Below are positions 24,701 through 37,724 of a stretch of DNA of 64,000 nt, one piece after another. The notes under the pieces are model-generated. The model searched no databases and was not told the origin of the DNA. It was given only the letters and a program-made list of their open reading frames with translations. The DNA is from Crotophaga sulcirostris (taxonomy: Eukaryota; Chordata; Aves; Cuculiformes; Crotophagidae). The position numbers were made by a program, and so were the translations under genes. Location of the stretch: the NCBI GenBank assembly GCA_013397455.1, contig VYZB01000076.1, forward strand, positions 2,625,468 to 2,689,467, written 5' to 3'. The first letter of the stretch is position 1. Every line of letters starts with the position of its first letter.

Positions 24701-26582
24701 ACTTCTTCAAATATAATAATTGGTGGATGTGACAAACTCCCTGGGGAGCCTTGAGTCTGAGCATCTGCTCCTCACAATCTTTTAACAGAGACAGCCAGAG
24801 CGCCTCCTTGGTTACTGCTGTCCACCAGAATATACTTATGCGTCTCTAGACCCATGTGGTCTGGTACTAAGATCTCCGCTTGGTTCTTTCAAAAGAAAGC
24901 TAATAATTTGAAAATACCCCAGAGTATTATGCTTTAAAGACTCCAGAAGGTCTACTGGAGAGTTAGGTTACTGTGTACTATAAGCTTATATTGCATATAC
25001 TTGAGTAAGGAATGTATTGTCCTTACTTACGTAGCTTGAAATTACTCTTAACTCATTGTATGAAGGTAAATGCAAACAAAAACATTTATTTGCAACTCCT
25101 TTAATAGATGATGTAATTACTAACATTAGTGACTCTTGCTTGAGACCTCAGAGGTCAAAAAATAACAATCTGAGGATGACAAATGTATAGGGTGTTTAAT
25201 CTCTGTTGCTTTTTTCTAGGCATATTTGAACAGTGATTAAAAAAAAAATCTTTGATACTTCCACGGTTTTCTTCATATCTCAGGCAAACCCCAAAAATTT
25301 AAGTGAGAGAATATGGTTCTCTCAAACGTCTTTTTGGAATTGCATTTATTCTCTGTTTCTCTCATTTATCAGGACTGACGTGGTGCAAAACTGGGAGATC
25401 CATGCTGTGGCCTTAGAGTGATGGATCATATTTTATCTTTGAATTGATGGTGAAATTACCCAGTTGTTTCTGGGAGAACATAAATGTAAGTGTAGAATGA
25501 AAGGACTCAGAGGGCCAAATTCTTCATAGACTAACACCTGTTTGCCTTAGTGATTTAAATTAAAACAGAATTTCTTTCTTGAGCTAAATTCATCTCTCTT
25601 ATGTGCAAGAAAATTTCACTTAGGCAATTTTGAGTTATGCAGATCTAGCAAAACAAAATATGGCTTTTTGGGAAGAAGTGCCAAGTTTTATTTCATTTGA
25701 AACCCCACTGACTTCATTTGTGCTACACATAAGTAAAGGAAGGCATTTTTAAACCCAAAAACTTATTGATGCCTGCATTATGATTTGGAATACGTACACA
25801 CTGTCACTAGTTCTTCCAAAGGAAGATTTTCTCAACCACTTCACCAGCAAGTAATTCAATGGGTTATAGCTATAAATGGCTCAGCTTTAAAATCTTCCCT
25901 GCTGTTACAAAGAATAAAAGCAAATGAGGAAACTGTATCTAGACCAAAAGTGATGGTGGACTGAATTTTACTTGGAAAAATGGAAAGGATGAATTTACTT
26001 CCCTAGTTCAGAGAGTTCTCTGAACTAAAATATTTGAATGGGTCCTAGTGTGTCACTTCTCAGACATCCTTTTGAACTAATATACTTAAAAGAGCAATTG
26101 CAAACAAAGACTGCAATGAAATGCCAAACTCGTGATATTTTTAAAAAACTGATTGGCATTCAGGAACTGTGAAGTCTAGTCTCTAATAATTTGATATCGG
26201 TCCTACACACTCTGGGCTTTTTCAGGACAATTAGGTTCTCCCATTAGTCCATTAAAAGCTGCTCTTATCCTAAAAGCTATCAAAAAAGTTATACTGAGGT
26301 GCTGAAAATAACTAGTTCTCTCCTGTTTCTAAAGCCCAACTGAACTGCCAAATACTTGAGGAACATGGGAGTTCAGATAAAGCACTGGTGACAAACATGC
26401 ACATCTGCTGCTAGGTGTACTCTTGTGGAATTTAGTGATTAAAGAGTTTTTGACCATATTTGGACAGCTACTGGAAGTCCAGAAAGCGAAGATGACTTTA
26501 TAAGTTGTTTAAATGAAGCTAGAGATAAGGCTGTGAACACGTGCCCATCTCCTGGAAACAGACAGTAGGTAAAACTGGTGTT

Positions 26583-26605
26583 AGAGAGAGAAAGAGAGAG
26601 AGAGA
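26583..26605. repeat. (GA)n microsatellite
   Basis: About 23 nt of GA dinucleotides with one AAA interruption. It is short and likely length-variable. Confidence 0.9.
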
Positions 26606-28798
26606 CACCTGTTCATACATTAAATCTTACTCTCTAAACTCTTCCTGTTATAGGAGCTCTGAGTAGATGTTGAGTTCAGCACATAATTGTGGCAGCCAGT
26701 GACTAGTTTTGTGTAACTGCTTTGGATAAATACAGTAGCTCCAGTAAGCCCTGCCTTGTTGCATGCACCTGGGACTTTTTCTGAAGCAGAAGTACCATGA
26801 AGCAACATGCTATAGGAAAAATATGGTAAGTCCAGTCTCCCAGTGGGCAATTTTTTTGGTCCTGGACTCCAAACCGCTGCGTGTATCATATCAGACTGTA
26901 GTTTGCCCCACAAACATGAATGTCTTCTTGCCCAAATCAGCACTAACAAAACCAGAGGGAGTAGATGTACCCTTTACAGTCTTGATAGCAAAATGCCTTA
27001 TAAAAAGGAAAGATATACACACAATTAAACTACGCTTTCGTTTTCCCAAATTTTAAACCTTGCCCAAAGACATAGACATTGCTTGAGAGGTCAGCCAGGC
27101 TGCTAGGTAGCATGCAAATGTCAGGTAAATGGGTAAGTTCTCCAACAAAAAAGGCAACATTGACAATGCTTGTGGTAACGTGACTGTATCGAATCATCCA
27201 GTTCATTGTTTGAGATACTTTAATTAGTTTGTAAAATTTGTACTGAGAGAGAATTAAGGCCGGAGAGCTCAATGGAAATGAAGTTGCTTTGCTGTAGTTT
27301 TTCCTTTGCAGATCAGTTCTGAGAAAAAAAAAAAAAAGCCTCCTAGTCAAACAACATTGCTAAAATTATTTTCTATTTTGAGCATGTATTTAAGCTAATC
27401 CTTTTGTTCCATTCAGAGCTCATCCGGTGATGCAGTGCTCCCTTTTTTAGTTCTCAGAATTGTTGCCCATAGCTAATCTACGCTCATATCTAAGCCTCTA
27501 GAGTTTATACCCCTTTACACAGACACCTCCAATTTCAACCAACTGAACTGGACTTTGTGAAAGTTTAAATGAATGGAATGAACAAGGTGCTCATGGCAAA
27601 ATATCTTGTAGGGTATGGAGCTGTGTTAGAACAGACAGACTTTCTCAGATCCTTCTATGACTTCCTTACACCCCTTAAAACAACTTTCTGCTCCTTTCAC
27701 AGTGGGTAACTAGCATCATCTGCAAGTTGCTCAGATCTGGTCTTGATTGTTGCACCTAAAACATAAAAAGGCATTTAAGACAAAAAATAAGTACATTTTT
27801 TTAATTTGGGGCTAGATTCTTCCCTTATATGACTATACTACCTACTCTCTTTCCATCTAATATGTAAGATCAGTGCTTAAAATTACCTCTCCAAGGAATA
27901 CTTTGATTTCTCAGCAGCTTTGTATGACCCCACTGGTCCAGCCTGTGTGGCCTTAGCTCCTGGCTACAGCATTTCACCATGTATCTCTCTTACTACACTG
28001 TCATCTAAAAATAAAAGATGGAACAACCCCTGGTGTATGATTCTTCACCAGGTGTTGACTTGCTTCCTATCCAGCCCATGTGGCAGCTCACAGTGACACA
28101 ATCTCAGCACATTAACCCTGTGTTTACAAGAAGAAAAATGTCTGTGTTTTGGGATCACTGAAAGAATTAGCAGTGGTGAAAACAGTGTTTTATTTCTCTT
28201 ATGATTTTGCTGTATGAGGATAATACTAAAGAAATCTGTAAAAATGCATAAAATGCTGCACTATTATCTCACGTATTACAAATTGTCTACAATTTGGGGA
28301 TTTCCTGGTTAATTTTTAAGTCATCTGGAATTTTTTCCAAAGTGCAGAAGTGTGTTCTTTAATCAGTCCCCATAAGTCCTGAAGACTTTTATATTTCTCC
28401 AGTTTCCAAATGTTTTTACTACATCTCTGCAGTGCTTTTGCAGCACCAGGAAACATTCAACCCCTGCCAGTGACTTGGCACTTACCCAGTATCTGCCACA
28501 GGTGGGAAAATACTTTCGATTTTAGCAGTACTACCAGTTTAAAACCTCTCATGCCAGAGACCAGCTGCAACTCAGATAACTGAATGCACAGTCCTAGTCC
28601 ATGCGCAATCTGTTTTGGGCTGGAACAGGTAACAGGAGCAGTGTCAGCTCCCATGGGTGCTCTTTTTGTTAGCAAAGGGCATGCTGACATTCTGTGGGGT
28701 CTTCTTATACTATTTTGAAATTCTATAAAACAATTGAAGTTCTTCCTGGATGGGCTTCCAAGAGGTTTTATGGGAAAGGTTGCCTTTGTCTTGTCCTT

Positions 28799-30095
28799 AT
28801 CACATAATCAAAGAGTGGTCGGGGTTGGAATGGACCTCTGGAGATCATTGAGTCCAGTCCCCCTGCTAAAGCACATTCACCTAGAGCAGGTGGCACAGGA
28901 ATGCATCTAGGCAGGATCTGGATATCTCTAGAGAAGGAAAATCCACAGACTTTCTGGGCAGCCTGTGCCAGCCCTCTGCCACCCTCACAGCAAAGATTTT
29001 TCCTCATGTTCAGGTGGAACTTCCTGTGTCCCAGTTTGTGCCTGTTTGCCCCTTGTCCTGTTGCCAGACACTGTTGAGAAGAGTCTGGCCCCATCCTCTT
29101 GACACCTGCTGTTCAGGTATTTATAACCATTGATAAGGTCCCCTCTCAGTCTTCTCTTTTCCAGGCTAAACAGACTAAGCTCACTCAGCCTCTCCTCATA
29201 AAAGAGGTGCTCCAGTCACCTATTCATCTTTGTGGCCCTTTGCTGGACTTTGTCAAGTAGTTCCTTGTCTTTCTTGACAGTTCTTGCGGAGCCCAGAAGT
29301 GTACACAATACTTCAAATGTGGCCTCACTAGGGTAGAGTATCAGCAACTCAGCTCTTGCCTTTGTCGAACTTTATAATGTTCCTCTCTCCCCTCCAACCT
29401 GCACAGGCCTTGCTGAATGGCCACACAGCCTTCTGGTGCATCAACCACACCTCCTAGTTTTGTGTCATCAGCAAACTTGCTGAGGGTACACTCCATCCCC
29501 TCATCCAGGTCACTGATGAATATGTTGAACAAGACTGGGCCCAGTACTGACCCCTGGGGAACACTGCCGGCTACAGACTTCCAATTAGGCTCTGCACCAC
29601 TGATGACAACCCTCTGAGCTCTGCCATCCATCCAGTTCTCAATCCATCTCACTGTCCACTCATCTAACCCACGCTTCCTAAGATTACCTATGAGGATGCT
29701 GTGAGAGACAGTGTCAAAAGCCTGGCTGAAGTTGAGGCAGACAACATCCACCGCTCATCTCTCATCTACCTAGCCATTCATGACACCATAGAAAGCTATC
29801 AGATTGGTCAAGCATGATTTTCCCTTGGTGAATCCGTGTTGACTGCTCCTGATAACCTTCTTTTCTTCCAGATGCTTGGAGATCACATCCAGGGTAAGCT
29901 GTTCTATTACCTTCCCAGGGATAAAGGTGGGGCTGTCTGGCCTGTATTTTCCCATGCCCTTCTTCTTGCACTTTTTGAAGATTGGAGTGGTATTAGTGAT
30001 ATTGGAGAGATATTTTCTCCAACCCTCGGACACCTCCGTCTTTCAAAGATGATGTAGAGTGTTTTAGCAATAGCATTTGCCAGCTCCCTCAGAAC
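28799..30095 (-). mobile_element. CR1 LINE, 1.3 kb, with decayed reverse transcriptase
   Basis: The inverted CR1 terminus is at 28799 and the element extends on the minus strand to about 30095. There the match ends inside the reverse-transcriptase ORF, at the 'VLREL' block. It is 5'-truncated, as is usual for this class. Relative to the closely similar copy at 57.7 kb it has lost about 222 bp, replaced by a 14-bp filler at 29341-29354, which removes the region after the polymerase active site. It keeps a 61-bp stretch that the 57.7-kb copy has lost. The two share a distinctive tail block (gctaaagcacattcaccta), so they are one lineage. It cannot move on its own. Confidence 0.95.
29341..30095 (-). 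pseudogene. CR1 reverse transcriptase relic (fingers and palm)
   Basis: This is a remnant of the ORF2 reverse transcriptase that copies CR1 RNA at a nicked target. Reading from 30095 downward there is VLRELANAIAKTLYIIFER. A frameshift follows near 30035, then PIFKKCKKKGMGKYRPDSPT and HGFTKGKSCLTNLIAFY. Two in-frame stops lie at 29770-29772 and 29755-29757, then [15 protein letters not shown] and the catalytic FADD box with its two aspartates. The frame runs into a deletion at 29340, so the thumb and C-terminus are gone. It is a dead fragment. The palm motifs leave no doubt about the family, and the 411-nt open part survives by chance. Confidence 0.93.
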
Positions 30096-31889
30096 TGTCT
30101 TTCCCACTGAGACTGTCTCAGTATTTTGTCTCACTTTTCATGTCAAATGTCTGCATCTATCAGCTGAAATTGTACCCCAGCAGTCAAACAAGAGTCAGCA
30201 ATATGCACAAAGGACTACCTTCTTGTCATCTGCAGATGTCTAATACAGGCACTGCCACCAAGACTGTGCTTGTTTAAGATCAGACCAGATCAGGGAGGAA
30301 GACCATCTGTTTGTATCCTAGCCTAAGGAACATCAGAGCAATGTTTAAACTACAGCCTTCAGAACATCTTCTGTGTCATCTGTGTTAGCACAAATGACTG
30401 ATGTGGACAATAACAATAGTCTTACAAAAATGTAGAACTAGTTAGGGGTAAGCCCTTTGGAAACTAATCAGGTTCTTTTGGTTAGCATAAGATTAAATAG
30501 AAGGGATCAACCTAGGCCTTCCTATCTAAAGATCTTGGTGTTAATGTCTTTTACCAAGGTATGCCTTAGGAAACATTGTGCTCAAACTGTGAAAAGCTAT
30601 AGTTTAAGCTAGATACAACACTTCATGTGCTCATTATGATACATCCCTTTCTGTTACTAACGTCTGTTAAAAATAAACAAAAAAAAATAATTGAGACTAC
30701 ACATCTGTAGTGTAATAAAAGATACAGAGGAAATGCAGTACTGAAGATTTAGCTGAAGTTGAATCATTTATATCTATTTAACTTAACAGAGAAAAGATAT
30801 TTTTTCTTTAATGCAAAGTGACTAAATGTATTCAGATAATATAATAAGTGCATGATTAAAAGGCTCAAAAATGGATATGTGCAAAATCCCATGCTTCACG
30901 AATATATAAACTTGAGAATTTTTAAAAAATCCCTTAAACGTTTTAATAGTAATAGTGTTCAGTAGGAACATTTTGAGAAATAGAAATGATAGTTAAATGC
31001 CAGAAAAGGATCTTCACATTATATCCTGAAATAAGCCCAGTATGTTAAAATTCATATCTATTTGTATGCATGTAATTAGATGTCTATGCATGGAAGTGAG
31101 AGAAGAAGTAGATGCATTATTATAAGAAGTGACCTTTTTCTTTCCTTCGTATAGGTTTTAGAGTGCACTTGCATCTAATTTATTGTAAATTACTGTGAAT
31201 TATTGTTTAACATTCACTGACACTACCCGTTCAACCACTGTACCTACTTTGGCTGGTGCTACCAACTGCCATTGCCTTTACGGCTGCTATAGATACTATA
31301 AAGATCTTTCACTTTCCAAAATATAGCTCTGTTTTGGATCTCTAAGAGGTAGAAAAAGGCTTTTTTCAACAGTTACTGACATCTGTTTCAGCATGTACAT
31401 AATATCTAGCCTCACAGAATTTCTTCCTTTACTAGTGAAGACACTGTTTAAAAATATAGATAAATTTGATGGGAACACAGCAACTTAGATTTTCCTGCTA
31501 TAGAGTAAAAGTTCTGTTCTGCATATCTTCATCTTTTTATAAGGCTGTGGAAATTAAAGATGAGAATACTTCCTAATTTTTACCCCAGGAAATGTTCCGT
31601 CCAGTTCTGAACAAAGCTACATCGCAGTCTTTTAAAAATAATAATATTCAGTGCACATATCAACAAAACCAGAGGTTCATATAATGCAAAAGCAGTGCTC
31701 GGAGAACTCAAGGACATGCTAACATAGGACCATAAAATATTAGAATCTGAAAATGTATGAAATGATCCTCCCCATGCTGTTTCTTTTTTGTTTTCTAGAA
31801 AAAGTAGGCACCTCGACTAGCATACCCTTTTTTTTTGCTGGGTAGAATCTGGAGGCAGAAAGAAACATATTCTGCATCAGTATGTTTAT

Positions 31890-32123
31890 TTACATGCCTT
31901 TTTCTTTCTTCTCATCCTCCTCAATGCGACACATGATTTTTTTGTCATTTTCCACTGTACTGCCCGTCACTGATAATTTTATCCTAATAATGACCGGCTG
32001 CAATTTGCTCTTCTGAGGTGCATCTTTTTCAGTCACCTGCCCCTTAGAATACCTCTTAACTAACTGCTTATTTTTGAGGTATATTAATATCTTTTGTAGG
32101 GTCAAATATATGATATTTTTCAA
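31890..32123 (-). other. Candidate coding 3' end, minus strand
   Basis: A 77-codon open frame ends at 31890. Its last 50 or so residues look protein-like: charged and balanced, containing KLQPVIIRIKLSVTG and IEEDEKKEKG before the stop. An AATAAA sits directly after the stop codon on the minus strand. Three CpGs fall within the charged part. The first 25 codons are AT-rich and less convincing, so any real exon would probably begin inside the frame. No clean acceptor was found, and I do not recognise the protein. It could be a terminal exon, a pseudogene fragment or chance. Confidence 0.2.
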
Positions 32124-34383
32124 TTCTGGAAGAAGTTGTCCATGTATAATTGGATTTTTTCCCCCTAAATAGTTTTAATAAAGTGGCAACATAGATCCTG
32201 ATTCAACAGTTCTGAGTGTTTCATGCAAAAATAAGTAGCTGAATCCTACAGCATCCCAGATGAGAGAAGAGGAACAAAATTTGAAATTAAGAACTGAAGA
32301 AATAATAATTGCTGTCTGGTTTTGGTGAGATAATGTGTACCAAAAAAACACGCTCAAAAATCAAACCCCCAAGACCAGTCTTATTGTTGTGCCATCGATG
32401 GGAAGATTCCAACTGATTTCAGTGGAAGGGAATAAAACATTGCTTCAGTGAAATTTTAATATTGAAATAATTTAGGCAACTCTCTTCCTGCAGCTGCATC
32501 ACTTCTGAGCCCATCTCTGGATATGCCAGGAGGCTTTACAGGCCCAGGGGTGGCTGCTGTCTGGCTTTGCTCAGGGTTTGCATGAGGCACTTCAGAAATA
32601 TGTTACTGGGACACACATAGAAAAATCTTCCAACTACTAAATGCTGAGGGCAAAAGAAAACTCTGTTTTCACAGAAACTTAGTATCTGAAAAAACAACTG
32701 CATGGGATTCCTGTTGGCAGGGTACGATGCTCTGTCCCTGAGACTGATGGATCTTCTGTCGTTTACTTCAGGGGGTGCTGGACCAAAGAGGTGGATTATG
32801 AGATAATCTTTGTCCTGATCCACTGATTTGTAAAAGCTATATGATGACCCATGAGAAATTCTTCTAGTGGCGGGACAGTGCAGCATTTCTTATTTGTGTT
32901 GCCACAGGACTCCTTTTTACTGCTCCTCTTTGCTCTGTCTCATGAGCTGTGGCCCACACCGTCCCAAGGTTGGCCTTGTGCTACGTGTACTGTGGGCATG
33001 TCCACAAGTCTGTGGGTGCAGTGAGAGCATGCAGAGCTCAGGAAGATAATGCAACACCAAGCAGGCCAGGAGGGCTGACCTCTCCCCACCAGCATGATGG
33101 TGCTGTGGATGGGCAACATATACCAAGCAGAGCATGCTGTGTGGATGACCCCTCCAGGGTCTGCACTTTTGCAGCTGTGTGTCACAGCTTCATTAGCTCT
33201 CATGTACGTACATTTTCTTCTCTTTCTCATTTGTGATTGTTCTGAGCAAAAAGGCTATGAAAAGGCCTACTATGTTTTAACAGAATAGAACAGCACATCT
33301 TCCAGACCTGAAACTGGTCATATTTAATCAATGCATTTTAATTTTAAGTTTATCCTTTTGGTTAGAAAAATAAGTTATTTATAACTTTTGTATAAAATCT
33401 ATATTTTTTATCTCACTCAGAGTATCTTGTTCTTACTGGGGATTACTGGAGCTTTTGACAATATCCAGTAAAATTTCAACTCTTATTTAGAAGAATAAGG
33501 CAATATAAACATACAGACATGAAAAAGCAAGCAGATGTGGTTTGTCCTGTCCTGCAGAAAACGCTACAGGCAAATCACAGTGACAGAATGGGAGTGACTT
33601 AGTCCAGCAGCCCCTCTTTGAATGCAGTGAGATCTCCTTAGGAAGAGATTTCAAATACTTTTTCCTCTTCACTTGTTTATTTTTTTTTGTCAGATGACGA
33701 AGATCTCAGCCACACACTCAGCTTTCTCTTGATGCTGGCGATTTCACTGCCTATTTCAGGCTCTGGCTTGATAACGTCACTTCTGCATGGTTCCAGGAGA
33801 GCTGAAGTAAACACTCCCATGCAGTGCTCTGAGAGCCCACATACAGTGGCTCATGCTCATTCTGCCAACAGAGCTGTTTCATCCCAGACACTATATTGTC
33901 TGCATAAATAAACTGTAACAGGAATTCATACACCAGCCATTCGTCAGAGATTTTATTTCTATTTTTGCAGCTTGCAGTAATTATTTCCTCATAGGGAAGT
34001 TGATTCCTCTTATATGGACTTTTCTTAAGATGGAGCATCTTTCCCCTACTTTTCTTATATTTGTTATAAAGAAACATCATTAATCTCTAAATTTATAGCA
34101 TCTAGACATGTTCCCACTTGCAGCACCCAGACAGACAATTATTCACTTAGCTTTTCTCAGCACCATTTAAAAGAAAACACTAATATTTTCTTTTTGAAAA
34201 GGACCAAGGTCTTTCTTTTCCATCATAATTAGCAACATTTTTTTAATCTTATGATATTACAAATTCATGTTTTTCTTGCCAAAATTCAAGTTCCTATTTG
34301 ACCTTTTTCGCTCTCTCATGTAAGTGCTATTACCATGTTTGTGACCAAACTCTAATAAAATACCATGAAATAAAATATGAATT

Positions 34384-34560
34384 TAATTAGTCAAATTAAT
34401 AGATAGGAAGCTTATAACATGAATGCTTGTGTCTTTAATTAATAGAACCTCATAAAACTCATGTGATAAAACCTGTTTCTGGGCTTTGCTTTCAAATTTC
34501 ATTAGATTAATTAGTGCTGATAATTTCTTGAAGCTGAATTATCCGCCCATTGGGAAGCTG
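34384..34560. promoter_or_regulatory. Homeodomain-site cluster, possible enhancer
   Basis: Three exact TAATTA cores (34384-34389, 34436-34441, 34508-34513) plus related ATTAAT and ATTAG words lie within 130 bp, followed by an inverted CCAAT box (CCCATTGGG) near 34546. TAATTA is the classic Antennapedia/LIM/paired-class homeodomain core. AT-rich DNA gives such words by chance, but three in 130 bp is several-fold over expectation at about 60% AT. No function is shown. Sequence conservation would be the test. Confidence 0.22.
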
Positions 34561-35233
34561 ATGCTGCAGGGCTTTTAGACTTTTTCCGTGTGGGGAAGAT
34601 AAAAACCTTGAGTTGAAGAGGTCTCATTTTGTGTGCACTATGACCTTCTAGCTCACTGTTATGGTAGAAGGCATAAAAAATTGCTGGTAATACCTATGGG
34701 GGTGAAAAGGCTCGCTACAGTGGGAGGAAGTAAGTGAAGGCAGGTCCTCTTTGCATTAGGTCTGGCTAGGTCTAAATCTGTCCTCTGATTTGTCTGCTTT
34801 GCTTAGAGGAGTTCAACATGTAGTATTCACACCCTTGTTTGTTCCCATTATCACAGAAAAAGTGATGGTCCTCAGTTCTGCTGTCCATGACTGTCGCAAA
34901 TCCTCCTTTGGACTCGGGATATTTGTCCAGCCCAGGGTTAATTTCAGATTGCTCCAAGTTACATCATGAGCCTTTCTGTCGCAGAACTGATCTGGAGTCT
35001 GTCAGAGCAGAGGCAGGAACCGTGACATCACCAAGGGGAAACACTGACCACACTGAGCAGGAACAGTGATCTCCCTGATGTCAGACAGTCCAAAGCAGGG
35101 CAGCTTGGTGACAATGGCAGGTTCTGCCAACAGTCCAGTAATCACTGGGCAAAAGCAGGGCAACAATCTGGTCTAAGGTGAGCCTAGAACCAAACAGCAG
35201 ATTAGCGTGGGCAGCTAAGGACAGACCTACCCA

Positions 35234-35461
35234 ATGACATATCTCAGGCTGCAGCAAGGCCTTTGGAGCACCCAAACCATGGCGGAGGGCCAATGGAGGC
35301 CAGTCAGGGCCAGTAAGGCCTGTTGGTTTGCTCCAGGGCCCCAACAGATGTGTATGGTGCCCAGTCAGCAACATGAGCTTGAGTTCTTGACTGTAAAGGA
35401 GCAGTTTGTGAGGCTGAAGAGGGAAAATAGATCTTCAGTTTGTGATCTCAGATACTGTTAA
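35234..35461 (+). other. Open frame with an optimal ATG context in a GC-rich block, unidentified
   Basis: A 75-codon frame sits in a GC-rich patch that has kept several CpGs. An internal ATG at about 35279 lies in the context ACCATGGCGG, which is close to the ideal vertebrate initiation context and also resembles a YY1 site. The last 30 residues are charged and helix-prone, including LTVKEQFVRLKREN. No TATA box, splice partner or family resemblance was found. It might be a first exon, a fragment of an old repeat not recognised here, or chance. Confidence 0.15.
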
Positions 35462-37684
35462 CTGAAGTTCAGTTTTTAAGTAATTTGATCTCAGATCCTT
35501 GATATTAAGCTGTGGGTGAGTAAGGGGATAACAAAACTTTGTGAAGCCAGACATTCTTGCCTTGCTCAGCTCTACCAGATCATGCATGGTAGGTTGTGTA
35601 TGCCAGGCTCTGCCTTCTGGTCAGCAAAATCTTCTCTCCCAGAAGGCCAGGTGATGATTGCACAGGCTAGTGAATGGCTTCCTCAGAGACCTGTCTACCA
35701 GAAACATCCTTGCCAATCCGAATCTCGACCTTTCATCTTCTTCCTGCAATGACCGATCTATTGAAATGCATTTGGAAATTAAGGCGGAGGGACTTAAAAA
35801 AAAAAATGAAATGAGAAAGACAAAAATAAGGAGGGGAGAAAATGATCAGGGAAATTAGGATCTCAGTTGCCTTCTGCTAGATACTAACAGAAAGCTTTTG
35901 AAGTGTTAGACCACATATTTTCAGATGTGCCTGGGATCACTCTGCGGAAGCTGCTGATCACCTGCTTTTTTAGCTGTGAGGTTGACTCTTATGCTGAATG
36001 CCTGCTCTGCCAAATCCCATCGTCAGCGCAAAATAGTTCACCTGCTGTAGTTCAGTCTCATGATTTTTTAAGCCTGTCTCCTGATTTCTGGAGCCTGACT
36101 CATGGTTACTGTGGAAAACTTCGGCTTGGCAAATGCTGAAAGCAGTGGGAGTATTTGCAGCTTGAAGGCACTGTTCAGTGAGAGGAAGGGTGGAGGAATC
36201 TGCCCCTCAGCAATTAGTAGAATCGCTTTCTACGAAAGGACGTGTCATTTGGTAGGTTATTTTAGCATGCTGTACAGATGCAGATTATTTTTTAGAATTT
36301 TTAATTGGTGATACCATAGCAACTTTATACAATGAAAAACAGTCCAGGCCAGATTGTGCCTGACAACCACCCGCCTGTTTGGGGGTGGCATAAAGCTGTA
36401 TCAACTCAGGAGGACTTTGAGACGCTCTTGATGCTCTGAGTCTTGGTGTGGAAGGCTGTCAGACAGGTGGAATGGGTTCCTAACCTGACAGCTAGAGGGG
36501 ATCGGTCCATTGCCTTATGTCCCTACAGGTCTTCCTGCATCCTTTGGGACTGATCAAGATGTTTCAGCTAAAACCCAGAGGTGCCTGATAATGATTTAAA
36601 TTTCAGGGTTCTGATAGAATCTCTGTGAATCAGAGATGGGACTGAGTGTCTGGAGAAGTAGTGCAGGGCAGAAATACATGTAACAGATTGATTTGTTTCT
36701 AGGCCTACTGATGCTGCCATACTCAATAGTTTTCTTTCAGTGATCAGTAAGAAGTAGGCTTTTCCTCCCTGCCTCTGTCTTAATTAACATTATCTACCCT
36801 TCTGGGGATAAAAATCTAGATGGGATATGCTCAGTACTGCCCCTGCCTCCCTTGGTATCAGTCTGACAGTGAGAGTCAGAGAACAGTGTCACCAAGTCCT
36901 TGAGATATAGGTCCTTTGTTGTACCTGAACATCACTTCTCAAGATCTCAAGTGAGATAAAGAAGGCCATATTCAACTCTGTATAGTATTTTGCTTTCATG
37001 CATGAAGTCTTCACCTTTCTATCATGTCTAAGAGATGTATGTGTATGTATTTAAGTATGTGAGATGTTCTGAAGTCATCGATAGAAACAAAAATGGATTG
37101 AGTGATTAGGCTAGGGACCAGCATGAAGAGGCTAAATGTACGAAGTGGACAGAACGGATGCAAGCATAAGGCAGTATATGAAAGTGGAGGATCTTCACTG
37201 AAAGATAGAGAATAGATGAATCATGAGAGCATTGTGGTTCCCAGCCCACCTAGGGAAGATGGAGAACAGGCAATGACTTTCACTGAGAAACAGTGATGGG
37301 GAAAAAAAGACTCTACAAGAGGCAGGAAGTTCTCAGAGGAAAGTAAGGTGCGTTAGGATAAGAGAGGATCAAAGCAGTACTGTTTATGTGTTGTTTATTG
37401 TGGACACATTTTACAGCAAAGACTGTCTCTTAGCGAATTTATTCTTTACTTGGAAGCAAAATTCAATACATGATTAAATTGCACCTAATATGTGGAGAAT
37501 GGTGACTCTTGGGAAGGAAGATAGTCATGAAAGAGTCATACTTTACAAACTGTGCAGGAGCTTGAATGGAAAGAACTGAAACTGATCCAGGTAGCTGGAG
37601 ACATGAGGAAAGTATCTGGCAAACATAGATTTCCCTTTTTCTATATGGAAGAAAAAGGAGAGGCATGGAAAGAAGGTCACTTAC

Positions 37685-37724
37685 CTTGATAATATCAAAC
37701 TTCTGCAAGATCTCCAGTAGCCCT
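37685..37724 (-). other. Candidate mini-exon, 40 nt, minus strand
   Basis: The donor after 37685 is AAG/GTAAGT, a perfect U1 match. Upstream on the minus strand a C/T-rich run (ctcctttctgttac) leads to an AG at 37725-37726, giving a 40-nt exon. The frame reading GLLEILQKFDIIK is open through the exon and upstream of it, so a larger exon using an earlier acceptor is also possible. The peptide looks helical and protein-like, but I cannot place it in a family. A perfect donor nine-mer is expected about once per window by chance, so caution applies. Confidence 0.22.

Larger units (their letters stand above)
19791..28798. other. Non-genic unique AT-rich DNA, 9 kb
   Basis: No gene, RNA gene or large interspersed repeat was seen. 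Between about 21.4 and 25.2 kb even chance open frames are scarce. Simple-sequence tracts at 20.1, 21.7 and 26.6 kb and a 14-A run at 27324-27337 are the only structures. It reads as intron or intergenic desert. Confidence 0.6.

Noticed and set aside
26763..27056. 97-codon plus-strand open frame with an ATG/GTAAGT donor inside
   Set aside because: The donor falls inside the frame and the acceptor is weak. Overlapping frames on both strands point to chance.
32536..33288. Group of overlapping open frames on both strands
   Set aside because: Local higher GC lowers stop frequency in all frames. No splice pair or domain was found, and CpG content is not high enough for an island.
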